64,000 nucleotides of DNA, from contig CAVNZM010000015.1 in the NCBI GenBank assembly GCA_963693365.1, positions 2,728,001-2,792,000 on the forward strand. Reading direction: 5' to 3'. The translations under genes were made by a program, and so were the position numbers. The notes under the pieces were generated by a model, which did not search any database, had not been told where the DNA came from, and worked only from the letters and a program-made list of their open reading frames with translations. Of this stretch, positions 15,588-43,040 are shown piece by piece. Source of the DNA: Amoebidium appalachense (lineage: Eukaryota; Ichthyosporea). Each line of letters begins with the position of its first letter. The first letter of the stretch is position 1.

Positions 15588-16555
15588 ACACACAAGATAT
15601 GCCGCTAATAATTTTTATCCTCCCTCCCCCCCCCCCCCACCCAGCTCCCACCATAGATCTAGCCCAATCCTCTCACATCTGCCTGTTACCTTTCCTACAA
15701 AAAGAATGGAAGTCTTATCAACTTCAACAAAACTCTATGGACCTAATTCAATCTTCCTTCTGGGCTTACTATTAATATCAGAACTAACACGTTTTTTCCT
15801 AACCTTTCGAACATCCCCCCCCCCCCCCCCCCCCCTACTCCCACCGGGTCCACCCCCCCCCCCCCCCCCCACTCCCCCCCCCACCCCCACCCCCCCCCCC
15901 CCCCTCCCCCCTCTCCCCAACCGTTACACACACACACACAGTGTCACACACACACACACATGTACACACGCACACGCACGCACAAATTTTCGCGTGACTG
16001 AGACCAAGTCGCAGCCCAGCTAGGGATATATCACATGATGCAAACGGAACGCAACATGTGTAGGTGGGCTCATGGTCATGAATATTGTCATCTGAAGGCC
16101 AGGCAAAGAGTGCATATGTTTGCACCTTCAATGGCAAAGCACACGTGCACAATATTAATAACATTTGACCGTTCGGCGGGTAGGTATATGGTACAGTATG
16201 GCCGTGGTACATACATCTATTCATTTGCACGGTATATACATGTAGCTATGTGTCTGGAATTTCGAACGTTAGCTAGTAATTACAACTAATTTTAACATCT
16301 TTATAAATGGACGGGCCCGGGACGGTTAAGCTGGTGGTGACGTTTGGGTGGGAGGGAGGGTAGTGTGGTGGTGGTGGGGTGCATACAATGTGTGGATCGC
16401 TTCCGAGGGCAGCTGGGCCGGTCTAATTTTTTTCTAAATGTATGGATAAGGTTTATTGTGAAACATGCCCATGCAATACGGCATGTGCTCTTTGGTCATA
16501 CAAGTCGTGCTTATGATAGTTCAGCATATATACATTCGTTGAATCAATCAAATGC

Positions 16556-16602
<47 letters not shown>

Positions 16603-17173
16603 ACACACAAACCCACACCCACACCCACACACTCGTACTACACATGCCTAGATAACAGGTAAGTCCCTTGTCACCAACACCGCATTTTTTGTCCAAACTA
16701 GGCAAATTTTTTCATGAGGCTTCTTTTCTTAGCTGTCTATCCAATGGAATAACTCAAACAGTAGTAACTATCTGACTATGCCAAGCTAACCGAGAAACGA
16801 AGCCACATTAATTCCCCATTGTATATGACCTTCTAACATACGCCTTATTCACCCTGAGCAACCACACATGTACAGAGATACCGTTATACGCGCAATATCA
16901 GCAAGCAGAATGCAGATTTTCTGCCCCAATAAATCTCTGCCTCGCCGCACATGCATATAGTACGGCATACATGTATGTAGCACAATCGAGTGTAAAACTT
17001 CTCTCCTATTTGGTAGTCCAGCCTAATACCAGCTCAAGAGTCTCAGACCATTAGTACTCGTTCTTACGAGTATCAGCCTAACCATAGACATATATTCCCA
17101 ACACCCGTCTAATCTTAGGTCATAAACACTCTAATATCCGACCAACATCAGTCTAGGCTTATATCTCAGACTG
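14300..17173. other. Convergent intergenic spacer rich in simple repeats
   Basis: Lies between the 3' ends of the sulfurtransferase gene and the SMARCE1-like gene. Holds mixed CA/GT repeats around 14560-14710, poly-C at 15146-15178, a 22-bp direct duplication (GCTCCACAACGTGCTCTGGG core) at 15452-15497, (CA)n at 15499-15581, poly-C at 15817-15900 and 16558-16588. The stretch 16030-16540 and 16660-17170 is unique sequence without a supportable exon. Confidence 0.65.
14464..14471 (+). terminator. Candidate polyadenylation signal of the sulfurtransferase gene
   Basis: TGTAATAAAGG contains the canonical AATAAA about 165 nt after the stop codon, followed by T/G-rich sequence. This is the only textbook signal close to a stop in the window. 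Confidence 0.5.
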
Positions 17174-30588
<13,415 letters not shown>

Positions 30589-32888
30589 TTTCGCTGCTTT
30601 GAGAGCAAAGGCTCAGTCTGAAAAATAGAGTGCACGTGTGGGCTCTCAAGCACTCCCTAGTGGTGCTGGCCGGCGAAGATTCTCTGCTTCTAAAGCTATG
30701 ATCATAGGTGCGCTGCAACGTGAAGAGGCCCGGCAGCCAGAGTGTTACAATGAGATGCAGACTGTGCATGAAAACCTACGTTGAGTGCGGGATCGCGCTG
30801 CTGATTATGAACTATAAAAACAGGGGTGGCTGCAAGATGCTGGGGCCGAAACATCGCTCGCAAGCACCCCAATATAAAAACCTGATTAGTTAACCCGTTT
30901 ATGCTCAAGCAACCGCTATCTTTGCTACTTCGTGGCCTCTTCTAGGAATACGTATATCAAAGACGCGTACACAGTAATACTAAGTCCTCGAGCCGTTCTG
31001 TATACCCGGGCTCTTTCCTTACAAGATTTTAAGTGATAAGGCCTAGGCTCACGGTGTACAGAGGCTCTCTGCCAGGTTTCAAATGATCCGGATCCCAAGT
31101 ACTAGTTTGAAGTTGCTGTTTCACTTTATTTCGCGCCAAAACCCAAATAGATCTACGGGTCGGGTCAATGTTCGAGCCGTCTAGAGCAGCCCAAATCGGT
31201 AGCCAAGGTGAATTATTCATGGTCCGAACCGTCCGATCCACATAAACCAATCAGCGGGTCGAGTTTTTAATGACAGTTGTCGACAGCCAATCAGAACGAT
31301 AAATAGTCACCCATAAGTTGGGTACGAACCGATATGAGAAAACGGTAGCTTTGAATCTACCAAATGCCTACCACTGAACTTCGGAATGCGTACTCCAGTT
31401 TGTAGGTAAAAAAATTTACTATGTAGGCGTTTCCTACGGAGAGTATTTTTTAGGATAAAAAAATGTTTTCTAGGAAAAAGAATGCCTTGTCATAAGAATT
31501 ATATTACTTCAGAATCTGGAATATGTACATTTCTATATTATATTGCACATCCCGTGCGCACAGTGCGCACCCCATGGTTAGCTTGGCTGCCGGATAAGCA
31601 CGCGTAAAAATAACTTAATTTAACTTCATAATTTGTCACCCCGTCCTGAAATATGCACGGGATAATAAAGTGCGTATCCGTCACCTGCCAAGAAACCGGA
31701 ACAGACGTGAGAAATTTAGGAAGAAAAGTGGTAGCTTGCTAGGCTTCAGTTGACTTAGGCATAGTTATTTCCAGTCTCTCTCCTCCTTGGCCTATTTTAG
31801 AGGTAGATAGTGATTTTTATTCCTGAGCTGGTGAACAGCAGGTGGAAAACTAGACACCCCACAGTTACGCGAGCAAGAGAAGTAGATCTCATAGTTGAAG
31901 ACGTCGAACGACTTCCATGTTCGTTACTCGTTTGAAGAGACAGCTTAGCAAGCACATAAATGCTTATGAACTAAACGTCAGCTTCTCAGCTTCTTCAAAC
32001 AGTCAACCAGGGGCAGTAGATTTGGTATAGTAACGCTTGCTTCTGCTAGTGTCTGGTCCCAATCCAAGTTTCGTCTTTCGTTTTACTTTTGTTGAAACCT
32101 GGTGTTGGCAGCTGAGATCGGGAGGTGGTCCCTTCGCCACTGGACAACAGCATGACCGACAGATATCCTCTTTACGTCTGTCTGATGTGCGTGCTTGTGT
32201 ACACCCATGCACTCTGCGTGTGCGTGTGCGATGTGTTGTGTGTGTGTCGGTGTGTGCGTGAGCAGTTGTAAGCCAGGTGTGTGCACCCATAGGCTGCACG
32301 TGCATGCGTGGGAGAGTGCGTGTGTGTGTGCATCCGTGCTTGTGTACGTTTCGGTGTGTGAGTGATCGTGCGCGTGCACGCGTAATTTTATGCATGGTTG
32401 TGGGCATGCCTGCACATGCAGACGTTGCTGCACGCATGCTCGCCTGTGTGTGCGTGCGTGTCCGTGTTGTGCGGCCGTTGCCTCAAATGTCTTGCCTCCT
32501 TTCCGTCGTTTGTGCGTGCGTGGTGTGTGCGAGGTCTCCGTTTGGTTCGTAAGGAGATATCTGATTCTACCAGAGAGTAAGTGTGTTATAGATGCCTGGT
32601 ATGCCACTTGTGCTTGCAGTTTTATTCTTACCTGCGTGTGCTGTGGCTTTTCGCTTTGTCTGCTTTGCAGACAGGTTATTCTGAACAGAACGAGCATGGA
32701 GCACTGAGTCTCTAACATACTCATGCACATTAAATTTGAAGTACGCCTTTTATTTTATGTATATGCTCGGTTTGAAGCCCATGGGCTCAATGTCTCTTGA
32801 CACACGTTATTTGCACGTTAATATGAGCTACCGCCCTCCTTTCATGTGCATTGGGTTGCCACAACAATATCGTCCTTTCGGAACCTGA
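30589..32888. other. Intergenic spacer between divergent genes
   Basis: About 2.3 kb separating the starts of the SMARCE1-like and NDE1-like genes. Mostly unique sequence with a GTG-rich stretch at 32170-32540. A strong acceptor-like TTTGTCTGCTTTGCAG at 32654-32669 could belong to an untranslated or first coding exon of the NDE1-like gene. No other gene was recognised. Confidence 0.5.
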
Positions 32889-33597
32889 AATGAAGTTAAC
32901 ATCCTTAACCACACCTTTACTGACGAGCCCAAGTTTGGGTCTGACGCCGAGGCGGCGGCCTACTGGAAGAAACTTTACGAGGACAAGGAGGATGAGCTGC
33001 AGGAGTACAAGCTGACCAGCGCAGAGCTGGAGACTGAGCTCGAGGCGGAGCTGGGTGTGTGCTTGTCCCCCCCCCGCCCCCCCCTCCCCCCCCAAACTTC
33101 TGCCTTCCTCCCCTCCCCCTCCCCCATCTCCCCTCTCTCTCTTTCCCCCTCCCCCCCCCTCCCCCCCCCCCCCCCCCCCCCCCCTCCCCCCTCCCCCAAC
33201 CACCACCACCAACCACTATCACTACTCCCACCCATCCACCCACCCACCCTCCGATTCAATCACCCATTCACTGGCTCCCCTACTTCCTCAAAAACCCCAA
33301 CTCCTCTTCGCCCCTCCACCCACCCTGCATGTCACCATCATCACTTGTATTGCTTTAGAAGCTGACACCCAAGAGTAACTTTCTGGATGTAGGTGCATGG
33401 ATTTGGGCTTTTCGTTTTTGTAGTTCTGCACCACCGGACTTGCGGGATAAACAGGGCTGTGTGTGGCGAGTTGTGTTGGTCCGTGCATGTCATCGGGTGC
33501 GTGGGTGAGTGCTTGCCGTTGGCCGTAGGGGTTGTGGCGGTGGCGGGAGAGGGGAGAGAAAGCTGGGGCTGAGCGTAGGGATCGGGTAATGGTTGAA

Positions 33598-33639
<42 letters not shown>

Positions 33640-34218
33640 GGTGGTAGTGTGTGTGTGTGTTGGGGGGGGGGGGGGGGGGGGGGGGGGGCAAGCACAGTAT
33701 GTGTGTGTGTGGGGGGGGGGGGGGGGTGGCAGTGGTGGGGGGGGGGGGGGGGGGGATATGAAGGCAGGGTGGAGTGAGTTGGGGAAGTGGGGGGAAAGTG
33801 GAGGAGGAGAGGGGATAAAATTGAACACTCGTGTTCAGCTGTTCTCGTGCTCACATCTGCAAGCCTGCTCTCTCATATGTACATGTGTGGCATGCATGCA
33901 ACTACACGCTTGTGCAGTTATAGAGCCCGTGCAAAGCGATAAGAATTTAGGCGGTCTTTATTTTACGTATTGGAGGATGGGGACGAAAGACACAATAAGG
34001 GTTTGTGAGTGTTCTTACACTATCTTTTATTTCTTTTTTTTTCTTCTTTATATTCTTTTTTCCCCCCTTTCTTTTCCCCCTTGTGCAGACCAAAAGGATG
34101 GGCAACTGAAGGAATTGAGGCGGCAGTTTGATCGGATGGAGAAGGAATATGAGACGACAAAGGTGTGTGTGTGTGTGTGTGTGCGTGCGTGCGTGCGTGT
34201 GTGCTTGCGTGTCTCTCT

Positions 34219-34261
<43 letters not shown>

Positions 34262-35487
34262 CGCGCGCGCGCGTGTGTGTGTGGATATGCATGTTTATGG
34301 AGATAGTGGTGATGGTTATGTGTACGTCTGCGCGCGTGTGTGAGCATGCATGCCTACCCTGCATGTTGATGTGCTTGTGTATGTGTGTGGTCCAAGCAGG
34401 GGGGGAGGGGTGAGGGAAGGGGGGGGGGGGGGGGGGGGGGGGGATCCCCCACACGCCATGCCCCGGGGGAGGGTTGGGGGGGGGCAGGGGGGAGGGCACA
34501 CACACCAAATGCACCGGTAGCCCTGTAAATACATTTCAGAAATAATCGTAACACACTGCATACTGAGATACGCCGGGCAACCATATGCGCTTGCACGGAC
34601 ATGCACACACGTTGGCGTGCACGATTAGTGTCCATGGGAGTCTTTCGCGCATGCACACACGAATGTAGAGTGCACACCAAGTTGCACACGAACAGCATGT
34701 ATTCACCTACAGCTGCACTAGCACAGCCACCCACCTCTCCACCCACTCGTGCGCGTATTCAGCTCTTTTTCACAGCCACACCACTGTACACACGATTCCA
34801 TGCACATACACAAATTTGTGAGCGAGGGGTGTGTGGAACGGGGAATAGGGGGGAGGGGAACAAGGGGGTAGTGGTCTTTGGATGTTGTCAAATGCACAGT
34901 GCTTTGCTTGTGTGTGTGTGTGACGTGTGGGTATGAATGCAAGCAGGACTGGGGGCCGGCAAGTGGGCAGGCATAAATGTATGATGTGTGTGCGCGTGTG
35001 GGGGCTGTGCGTGCGCCGATGTACAGATGTGTGTGAGGGTGGGGTTGAGGGGCATGCAGGTGGATGGGTGTACATGTGTGCATGTGTGCAGTTGGCAGAT
35101 GGGAGGGTGTAAATGTGTACGGACAGATGGGCGGGTGGGTGCTGGGGTGTATTTATGTACATCTGTGGTTTGCATGCATGCAGGCTTTCATGTGTGCATG
35201 TGTGTGCATCACACGTGTGACCTGTATGGGTATGGACGGTGGGTTTTCGGTGTAGGTACGTGGGTGCCTATGTGTAATTCTAATCTGTATCCGCCCTCTC
35301 TCTCTCCCCCTCCCCCCCCCCCCCCCCCCTTCCCCCTCACACACATGCGCGGGCACAATCCCCCCCACACACATGCGTGGGCACACACACACACACACGC
35401 ACACACACTTTCGCACACAACACACACACATTCTCTCACACACACACACTCTCTATCTCTCTCACTCTCGCTCTCTCCGGTCTCCCT

Positions 35488-35519
<32 letters not shown>

Positions 35520-35536
35520 CCCCCCTTTCTACTCCG

Positions 35537-35570
<34 letters not shown>

Positions 35571-35793
35571 CTCTTCTTTTTCCCCTCTCCCCCTTTCCCT
35601 TCCTCTCTCTCTCTCTCGCATTTATTCGGAATGGGGAGAGGTGTGTGTGTTTATGGTGGTGGTGAAGGGGGGGGAGGGGGGGGGGGGGGGGCGGATATGC
35701 ATAGTCATGATGGGGTGTGGAGGGGGGGGGGTTTTGGAGAAAGGGAGGGAGGGGGTGGGGAGGGAACGAGAGCCAAACCAGAAGTCCCTAACA

Positions 35794-35824
<31 letters not shown>

Positions 35825-35888
35825 CTTCCCTGCCCCCCCTCCCTCCCCCCCCCCCTCCCCACACACACGCCCGCGCGCGCGTGCACAC

Positions 35889-35929
<41 letters not shown>

Positions 35930-37026
35930 AGCGACTTGCAGCCGTTCAGCGGGAGGGCAACACGACGATCAGTGCGCTACAGGAGGAGCTGACGGTGCTC
36001 AAGCAGGACCACCAGCAGCTGATGGTCAGTGTTAGGAAGCTGGAGCAGAGGAACGACGACGTCGAGAGGAGCGAGAGGTAAAAAGAAAATGAAACAATAA
36101 TATTAATATCTTTAATGATAATGATGGTTAGAGGTGAGGGGAGGAAGGAGGGGAGGAGGGTAGGGTGGGTGGTTGAGGCGGGGGAGGGGGAGGGGGGGAG
36201 GGGGGGATAGGGAAAAGAGGGAGGGGGGAGGGAAAGGGGAGGGGGGGGGAAGGGTGGGTGGGTGGGTGTGTATGGGTTTGATGTGGGGAGAAAGGGATGG
36301 AGGTGTCTGGAGTGTCAAAAAGGGGAGGGAGGGGGGGGGGGGGGGGGGGGGGGGAGGGGGGGGGGGGGAGGGATAAGCATGTGGGTGTGTGGTTTGGGAT
36401 GAACAGATCGAGGGGGAAGGTTGTGTGGGTGTGGGCATGTGGGTAGACTGAGGGGGAGAGGGGAGGGGTGGCAAAAGGGAGCGGGGCCCCCGTCGGGGGG
36501 GGGGGGGGGGAGGGAGGGGGCTCGTGGTTTGATGCTTTGACTTGTGTATGGTTGCACGTGAGCATGCATGTTTCCTGCGTGTGTGCGTGCATTCACGTCT
36601 CTTATGTTTCGTTTGCAGCTATAGGTATGGGTGCGGGTGTATGCAAAAATAAGAAATAATTGCCCGTCTTTTTTTTTTTTTTTTTTTTTTTTTGGTTGTT
36701 GTTGTTGTTGTTGTTGTTGTTGGCGAAGTGCTGGACTGCGCAAGAGTCCATATCTCCACCAATCTCACACGTTTTCTTTTTTCTTCCAACGCAGAGTGTA
36801 CCAGTCGTCCGTGGATGACCTTGAGGAGAAGCTAGAGAAGGTGGTGGAGAGAAATGCATTTTTGGAGTACGAAAACAACGCATTAGAGATAGAGCTGCAG
36901 CACTTGAGGGAGGAGCTGAGGGGTGCGTGTGTACGTGTACATGTGTGTGTTTGTGTACATGTGTATGTGGGGATGAGTTTCGTGGGTAGGTGGATAGGTG
37001 TGGGGCTGAAGGTGGGTGGGTGGGTT

Positions 37027-37090
<64 letters not shown>

Positions 37091-37506
37091 GGAGGGGGTT
37101 AAGGGAGTGGATTTAATTGGCTGGGTGTGGGTGTTGGATACTTTGATGTTCTTCTCTACGTGCCGATGGGCATTACATCCCTCCGTACATTCGATCCCCC
37201 CCCCCCCCCCCCCCCCCCCTTCCCCTCCCCCTCCCCCTTCGTTCCCCCGTCCTCCCTTCCCCACTGCCCTCAAAGCTGATTGTCGAAGAAGAATAAGCGG
37301 ATGCTGACAGGTATTTTGCCTTAGGACATGGGTCATACCCAGCACCAGTAGCTGGTATCAACCTGATAAGAGCCTGGGTGGGAGAATGATGACTGACTCC
37401 TGTGCAACCCCCTAACTCAAAAACCCTCCCTCTCCCCTCCCCTCCTGCTGCACACACACACTCACACAAATAAGCACACACACACATACACCCGCTCGTA
37501 AGCACA

Positions 37507-37579
<73 letters not shown>

Positions 37580-37700
37580 ATACACACCCATACACAAAAT
37601 TCTTCCCCCACTCCTTTTATCTCCCTCGCTCCTAACCCCGCCCCCCCCTCCCCCTTCGTCTCCTCCCTTCCACACACACACACACACACATACACATACG

Positions 37701-37780
<80 letters not shown>

Positions 37781-39048
37781 CCCACCTTTCCATCAACACA
37801 CGCACACACACGCACACCCTTCCACACCTACCCCCCCCCCCCCTCCCCTCTCCCTCCCCCCCCTCCCCCCCATCCACTCACATACACACACACCCACACA
37901 CACACACTGCCACCACAACACAGACTCTCAAACCGAGCTTGCGGTTCTCAAGAACCAACCGCGACCGCCATCCCCCCAGCCCATGCACATCGAACGCCAG
38001 CGCACGGGCAGCGAACCACCCACTCTCGCGATGATGGGAATAACATCTAGCGGAAACGTTGGAAAAGAACAGGAGGCTGGACCGGGACGTATGGCTACAC
38101 ACGAGGAGGAGGCGCAGGGTGCAAACAAGGCGGAGAGTGATAGCGGGAGGAGGAGGTCGGGTACGGCGCTGGGATTGGTGAATGACATATTGCTGCGGGT
38201 CATGGTATGTGCAAACTTGCAAATACACAAATACACCATTACATGCTCAACAAATGCGCCAACCTCCAACACACACACACACGCGCGCGCGAGCGCGTGC
38301 GAGCGCACCCACGCACACGCATGCATGTATGTGCAGGCGACACACGCGAGCGCACACTTACACACACACCACCACCGCATACCAAGTCCAACCCACTTGA
38401 AACGTCGTGTTCATGCACACGTGTGCGCACCTCATCCTCCCCGGAAACACACACATGGTACCTGCCCGGCCTGTGCCCACACATACAGACACACACACTA
38501 GGGGGGGGGGGAGGGGGAGGGGGGGGGGGGGGAGACAGTAGATCCAGATTGTGTTTCGCCCACTGTTTCGACATTCGTTTCTCCCTCCGCACACAACATC
38601 AGAGCCTTTGTACTGCATGATCACTAGGCTATACCTAAGAAAACAGGCAAAGTAAAACACAGGCAGGACCACGTGGTTGCACAAGCACAACTACTTCCAT
38701 TCCTTTTGGACTTCACCTTAACCCCCCCCCCTCCCCTCCCGCTTGCCTTATAATCCATCCCCCACATCGACCCCCCCCCCCCCCCCTAACCACCAAATTT
38801 CACCACCACAGAGTCTAGAAAAGCGCCTTTCATCATGCCGCAACTTCATCAGACCCACCTCGACACCCTCCGAACCCTCGATCTCGGAGGATGCTGCCAA
38901 GGAATCCACCACGACTCTAGGGAGCCAGGCGTCACAGGAGACGCCCATATCCCCTCTTAACCAATTTGTAAGCATGATTAAGAATGGACCGGCAGCGGGC
39001 ACACCAATCAAAAGGGACAGCATGAGCAACCCTGCTACGGCGTCATAG
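32889..39048 (+). CDS. NudE homologue (NDE1/NDEL1 family), dynein regulator
   Basis: NudE proteins bind LIS1 and dynein and act in nuclear migration, centrosome and kinetochore function. Exons about 32889-33054, 34089-34162, 35929-36077, 36795-36922, 37924-38204 and 38812-39048 join in consistent phases (1, 0, 2, 1, 0) to about 344 residues, the usual family length. Diagnostic pieces: [20 protein letters not shown] near the start (NudE FSSxxEExxYWK), [24 protein letters not shown] (ELEQANDDLERAKR in NDEL1), [20 protein letters not shown] (the NudE signature LEQRLNxAIERNAFLE), and [20 protein letters not shown] with NFI, equivalent to [20 protein letters not shown]. The first four exons form the long coiled coil; the C-terminal region is Ser/Pro/Thr-rich. 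The start codon is unresolved: the frame is closed by TGA at 32886-32888 with no ATG after it, so a short first exon lies upstream. Confidence 0.92.
33058..34086. repeat. Intron 1 of the NudE gene: C-rich, then G-rich
   Basis: Interrupted poly-C 33067-33196, unique middle section, then poly-G with GT patches 33597-33755, and a T-rich tract just before the acceptor at 34087-34088. Confidence 0.85.
34163..35928. repeat. Intron 2 of the NudE gene, microsatellite at both borders
   Basis: Starts as (GT)n directly at the donor (AAAG then GTGTGTGT) and ends as (CA)n running into CAG at 35928. Between them: GC alternation 34260-34272, poly-G 34420-34443, (CT)n 35450-35520, poly-C 35539-35568, 35796-35825, and GT-rich sequence 34980-35220. 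Confidence 0.9.
36120..36740. repeat. G-rich intron with (GTT)n
   Basis: Interrupted G tracts 36175-36370 and 36496-36510, poly-T 36669-36693 and (GTT)n 36695-36721. Lies between NudE exons ending 36077 and starting 36795. Confidence 0.85.
36923..37923. repeat. Intron with (GT)n, poly-C and (CA)n blocks
   Basis: (GT)n 37033-37089, poly-C 37196-37219, (CA)n 37511-37577 and about 37711-37776, poly-C 37831-37843. The unique part at 37270-37420 carries no supportable exon. Confidence 0.85.
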
Positions 39049-39656
39049 GTGTATGCTGGTGTTATTGGAAATGTTCATGTGTGTTTTTAAATATTGTTTT
39101 CTGGTGGGTTTGAAGGCGGGGTGTGGGAGTGTAAAGCTCGTGGTGGTGGTGGTGTGGGGGAGGGATAGGGAGGAAGGTATGGAGCCCGGGATAAGGCTGG
39201 GATGGTGATGGTGAAGGAGAGTGGGTGAGGCGGAGGTGTGTGTGTAGGGGGGGGGGTAGGATGGGGGGAATGGTGTGTGTGATTTGCACGGAGTTTGTTT
39301 GGCTAGGTGGCCAGCAATATGAAACGTGTGGGGCGGGTTTTGTACTGGGCACACTCAAGTATACGCGTGCACACACAAACATACATGATATACGTGTATA
39401 ATGGGTATGTATTTTAGATGGGTTCGCATTGTACGGCCTTTTTTATGATTTAAAACTTTAAATGATTCTAGGCTTCTCGTCTTGGAGTACCAGCACGATC
39501 CATGGTGTTTCGGTGTAGCCTTTCAATGCGACTAGCGAGTGTATTATGACACACTTGTGGGCGTGCTAGCATATTATCTTCATCTGTTGGTAAAACAGAT
39601 GTTTGTGAAGGACATGCACACACGCACATATGCACAAAACTTAGCACACGCACACA

Positions 39657-39693
<37 letters not shown>

Positions 39694-39850
39694 TCAAGTT
39701 ACCTGTTTTTTGGCACACGACCAATATGCATTGTGGGAGCCATACCAAATGTTGTACACTGAATCGCAGACCACACTGAGCAAACACGTGGGGACTCGGG
39801 TAGTACATGCACGAACACACACACACACACTCACACACACTCACACGCAC
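39049..39850. other. 3' flank of the NudE gene
   Basis: Ordinary T/G-rich sequence with a short (CA)n at 39653-39690. No canonical AATAAA was seen within 300 nt of the stop; TTTTAAATATTG near 39085 is a weak alternative. Confidence 0.5.
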
Positions 39851-40132
39851 ACAAGTCGGAGGATCCGCAGAGACACTGCAGCAGGTCTGCAGAGGTTTAT
39901 TGGAACATAAAACGCATTTGGCAGTGGTAGAAACCCATTGGCATATGCATAATGGTTGTAGCAAGCACAGACCAGTGAAAAACCTGTATGTCAACACATT
40001 GAGGCTGCTGAATGCACAACCACACACGCACACACACACATACACGCGCACATGCACACACACGCACACACACATACATACACTCGCACATGCACACACG
40101 CACACACACACACACACACACACACGCACATG

Positions 40133-40169
<37 letters not shown>

Positions 40170-40400
40170 ATGTACAGGCACACATGTACACACACACATA
40201 CACGTGCGCACGCACACACACGCGTCTGCACACGCACACACAACACACACACACAAACACAAACAGACACGCACCCTTTCATACGGTTGCTACAGTGCTC
40301 GTTTTGTTGTCCTACCCGTGGATGACCACTGCTAAGTCTACGATTATGACCCCCCTCCAATCCCCCCCTCCTCCCCCCCCTCCCCCCCCCCCCTTAGATA
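39850..40400 (+). repeat. Repeat block R3a, copy 1
   Basis: Carries CGGAGGATCCGCAGAGACAC, TGCAGCAGGTCTGCAGAGG, GTAGCAAGCACAGACCAGTG and, after a CA/CG-rich tract, TTGTTGTCCTACCCGTGGAT and ATTATGACCCCCCTCC. The same ordered pieces occur at 45600-45870 and inverted at 47395-47575. Confidence 0.7.
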
Positions 40401-41339
40401 ATGTAAGAGTAACAATCTTAAGGATAGCGAATTGCAATGGTCAACCAGCAGGAAACCAAAGCAGATAAAGATCTATTAGTAGGATCCTCAGAGACTACAC
40501 GTGTTGCTCCTGTCACTCATATCTGTGATTTAGGATGAAGATATAGTCCGACGTTCTATTAAACTAGAAAGATTAATTTATTCTCAAGAGTGCGCTAGGA
40601 AATTTAAATCCAGATACTTACCAAGTTCCTACACAATCACATTACAAGTTTGCACTGTTCAAGTAGTACAAGTTTTATAAGTACCTTAGGTTCCATACTA
40701 TTCATACTAAGCAAAAAATAAGGCATGATTGTGGGACAGAATTCAGTGGTGTGACTTATGAGTGCCTTTCTGAATGGTCGTAGGTTCACGCACATGGATG
40801 CACGCAACTGGCCAGTTTGGTACTTCATAGTGGGCATTTTGTGTATTTATCGGCAGCAATGGAGGGGGCAACCCATTCTAGCAGGAAAGTTAACGGCTGC
40901 ACAACCGATGCTAACTTTCGAGTTCCCAAACATGTGGGCACTCTTACCAGGCGTACGAAGGCAAGAAGTCTTAAAGTGGTTTGCCCATCTTCACAGTTGA
41001 TTCAGCAACCTTTAATTATAACTCGAAGTATCCTCTCTTGATTGTGGGACAACAGCTTAGTGCACATTGTAAAGTACATTGTTTTTTTTTCCATGGAGAA
41101 TTCCCCCTTAAAGCAGTCTGATCAGAAAAAGGAGAAATATAAGCCACTGACATGAATCAGCAAGAGAGATTTGGACCATCAATAATCTAGAGGGGCATGC
41201 ATTTGCGTCCAGCCTTATAATGTGAAATGCTTGGCGGCCATGGGCCACGCAGCCTGCTGACAACAGCATATTTCACGTGCCCGTGTGCTGCTGCACAAGT
41301 ACATATACATGCACACACGTGTGGGCACGCACGCACGTG

Positions 41340-41424
<85 letters not shown>

Positions 41425-41431
41425 CCGTGTG

Positions 41432-41494
<63 letters not shown>

Positions 41495-41882
41495 CACACA
41501 CACACACACACACACACATACACAGGCAGACATGCACACTCACGGACACGGTGAAACTTTATTCAGACGTATTATTGCGACCTTGCTCCATTCGCTCGAC
41601 TAGCAAGGAGTAATGGCAGTTCATGTTCGTTTCATTTTTTATTCTTATTATAAGTATAATCATTATATTATTATTAGTATTCAATGTGACGATTATTATT
41701 ATTGTTATTGTTATTATTGTTGTTGTTATTATTATTATTATTATTATATAGTATTATTATTATTTTTATTTTATTTTTTTTGGGGGGGGGGGGAGGAGGG
41801 GGGGGGGGGAGGTTTGCGGGCCAAAGTGTAGTCCAACCTGAAATCATGGCACCCGGCCAAATTTGTTGGGGGGAGGGGGGGG

Positions 41883-41914
<32 letters not shown>

Positions 41915-42193
41915 TAGCAGAGAGCATATTTTCCTTTGTGCCCACAGTCTTTGAAGTGTCATTGTGTGTGCACCATAAATCTTGGTAAACGTAAAATAGT
42001 GTACTGTGGCAACGTGTGGGGAGGTTGGCTAGAGACCGGAATAAAAAAAACTAACATGTAGTTCCATGCCATGCACAAACACCTTGCCAAAGCCCCGCCG
42101 AAAGTGGTGGTGGTGGTGGTGGTCGTGGTTGTGGTTGTGGTGGCGGGGGCTTTTATTTTATTTTATTTTTTTTTTTTTTTTTGCCCGGTAACT

Positions 42194-42226
<33 letters not shown>

Positions 42227-42530
42227 GGGGGGGAACACACAAATGAAGGAACAAATTTTTCGCTTCTTAAGCATAGATGTCAACGGTGTAAGCTCTCCGT
42301 CCCCCCCCCCCCCCCCCCCTCCCCCCATTCCCCCCTCATATTCCCTCCCTCTGCGCGGGAGGCGTCATCTCCACGTATTTCACATTCGTTTCTTTCAAAA
42401 ATTGACTTTAGTTTTCTCGCCCCTTCATCCGTGAGGCTCTTTCCCATCACAGACTGCAGGTGTGCAGAACATAAAAGCAACAATGCAAGCAGCCATGATG
42501 TTATCGCTGACCAGCCCAGCCAAATATGGC
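40400..42530. other. Gene-free interval with (CA)n and poly-G
   Basis: 40400-41300 is unique sequence; the 80-aa plus-strand frame at 40758-41000 has no recognisable motif. Then (CA)n 41343-41423 and 41437-41490, (ATT)n 41695-41765, poly-G 41779-41810 and 41865-41913, (GGT)n 42103-42123 and poly-G 42196-42224. Confidence 0.6.
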
Positions 42531-42799
42531 GTAAGTGTTGACGAATTGACCAATGAGCTGTAATCTGTCCCCCCCCCCCCCCCCCCCCCCCTTCCCTCTC
42601 CCTATATCTCCCTCCCTCCCTCCCTCGCTCGCTGTCTCTCTCCGCCCCTCCCTCTCCCTCTTCCTCTCCCTCTTCCTCTCCCTCTTCCTCTCCCTCTTCC
42701 TCTCCCTCCCTCCCTCCCTCCCTCTCCCTTTCTCACGGCTATGAAGATTCCTTCCTCTCACACTCATTACACACTCTGATATTGTGTTTCGTCTTCTTG

Positions 42800-43004
42800 A
42801 TAGTCGCAACGGCAAGAGTGTCCATGTGGACAAACTGGCCAATGAACAGCCACTGTTGGTTCCTCCAAAAGAGCGATTATTCATGGTGGTAGTTAACAGA
42901 ATCTTGGCGTGTGCTTGCAGTAGTAATTTATTGATTCATTTATTTATTTATTTCATATTTACTTGTTTATATATTTATATATTTATTTATTTATTGTTTT
43001 TTGT

Positions 43005-43040
<36 letters not shown>
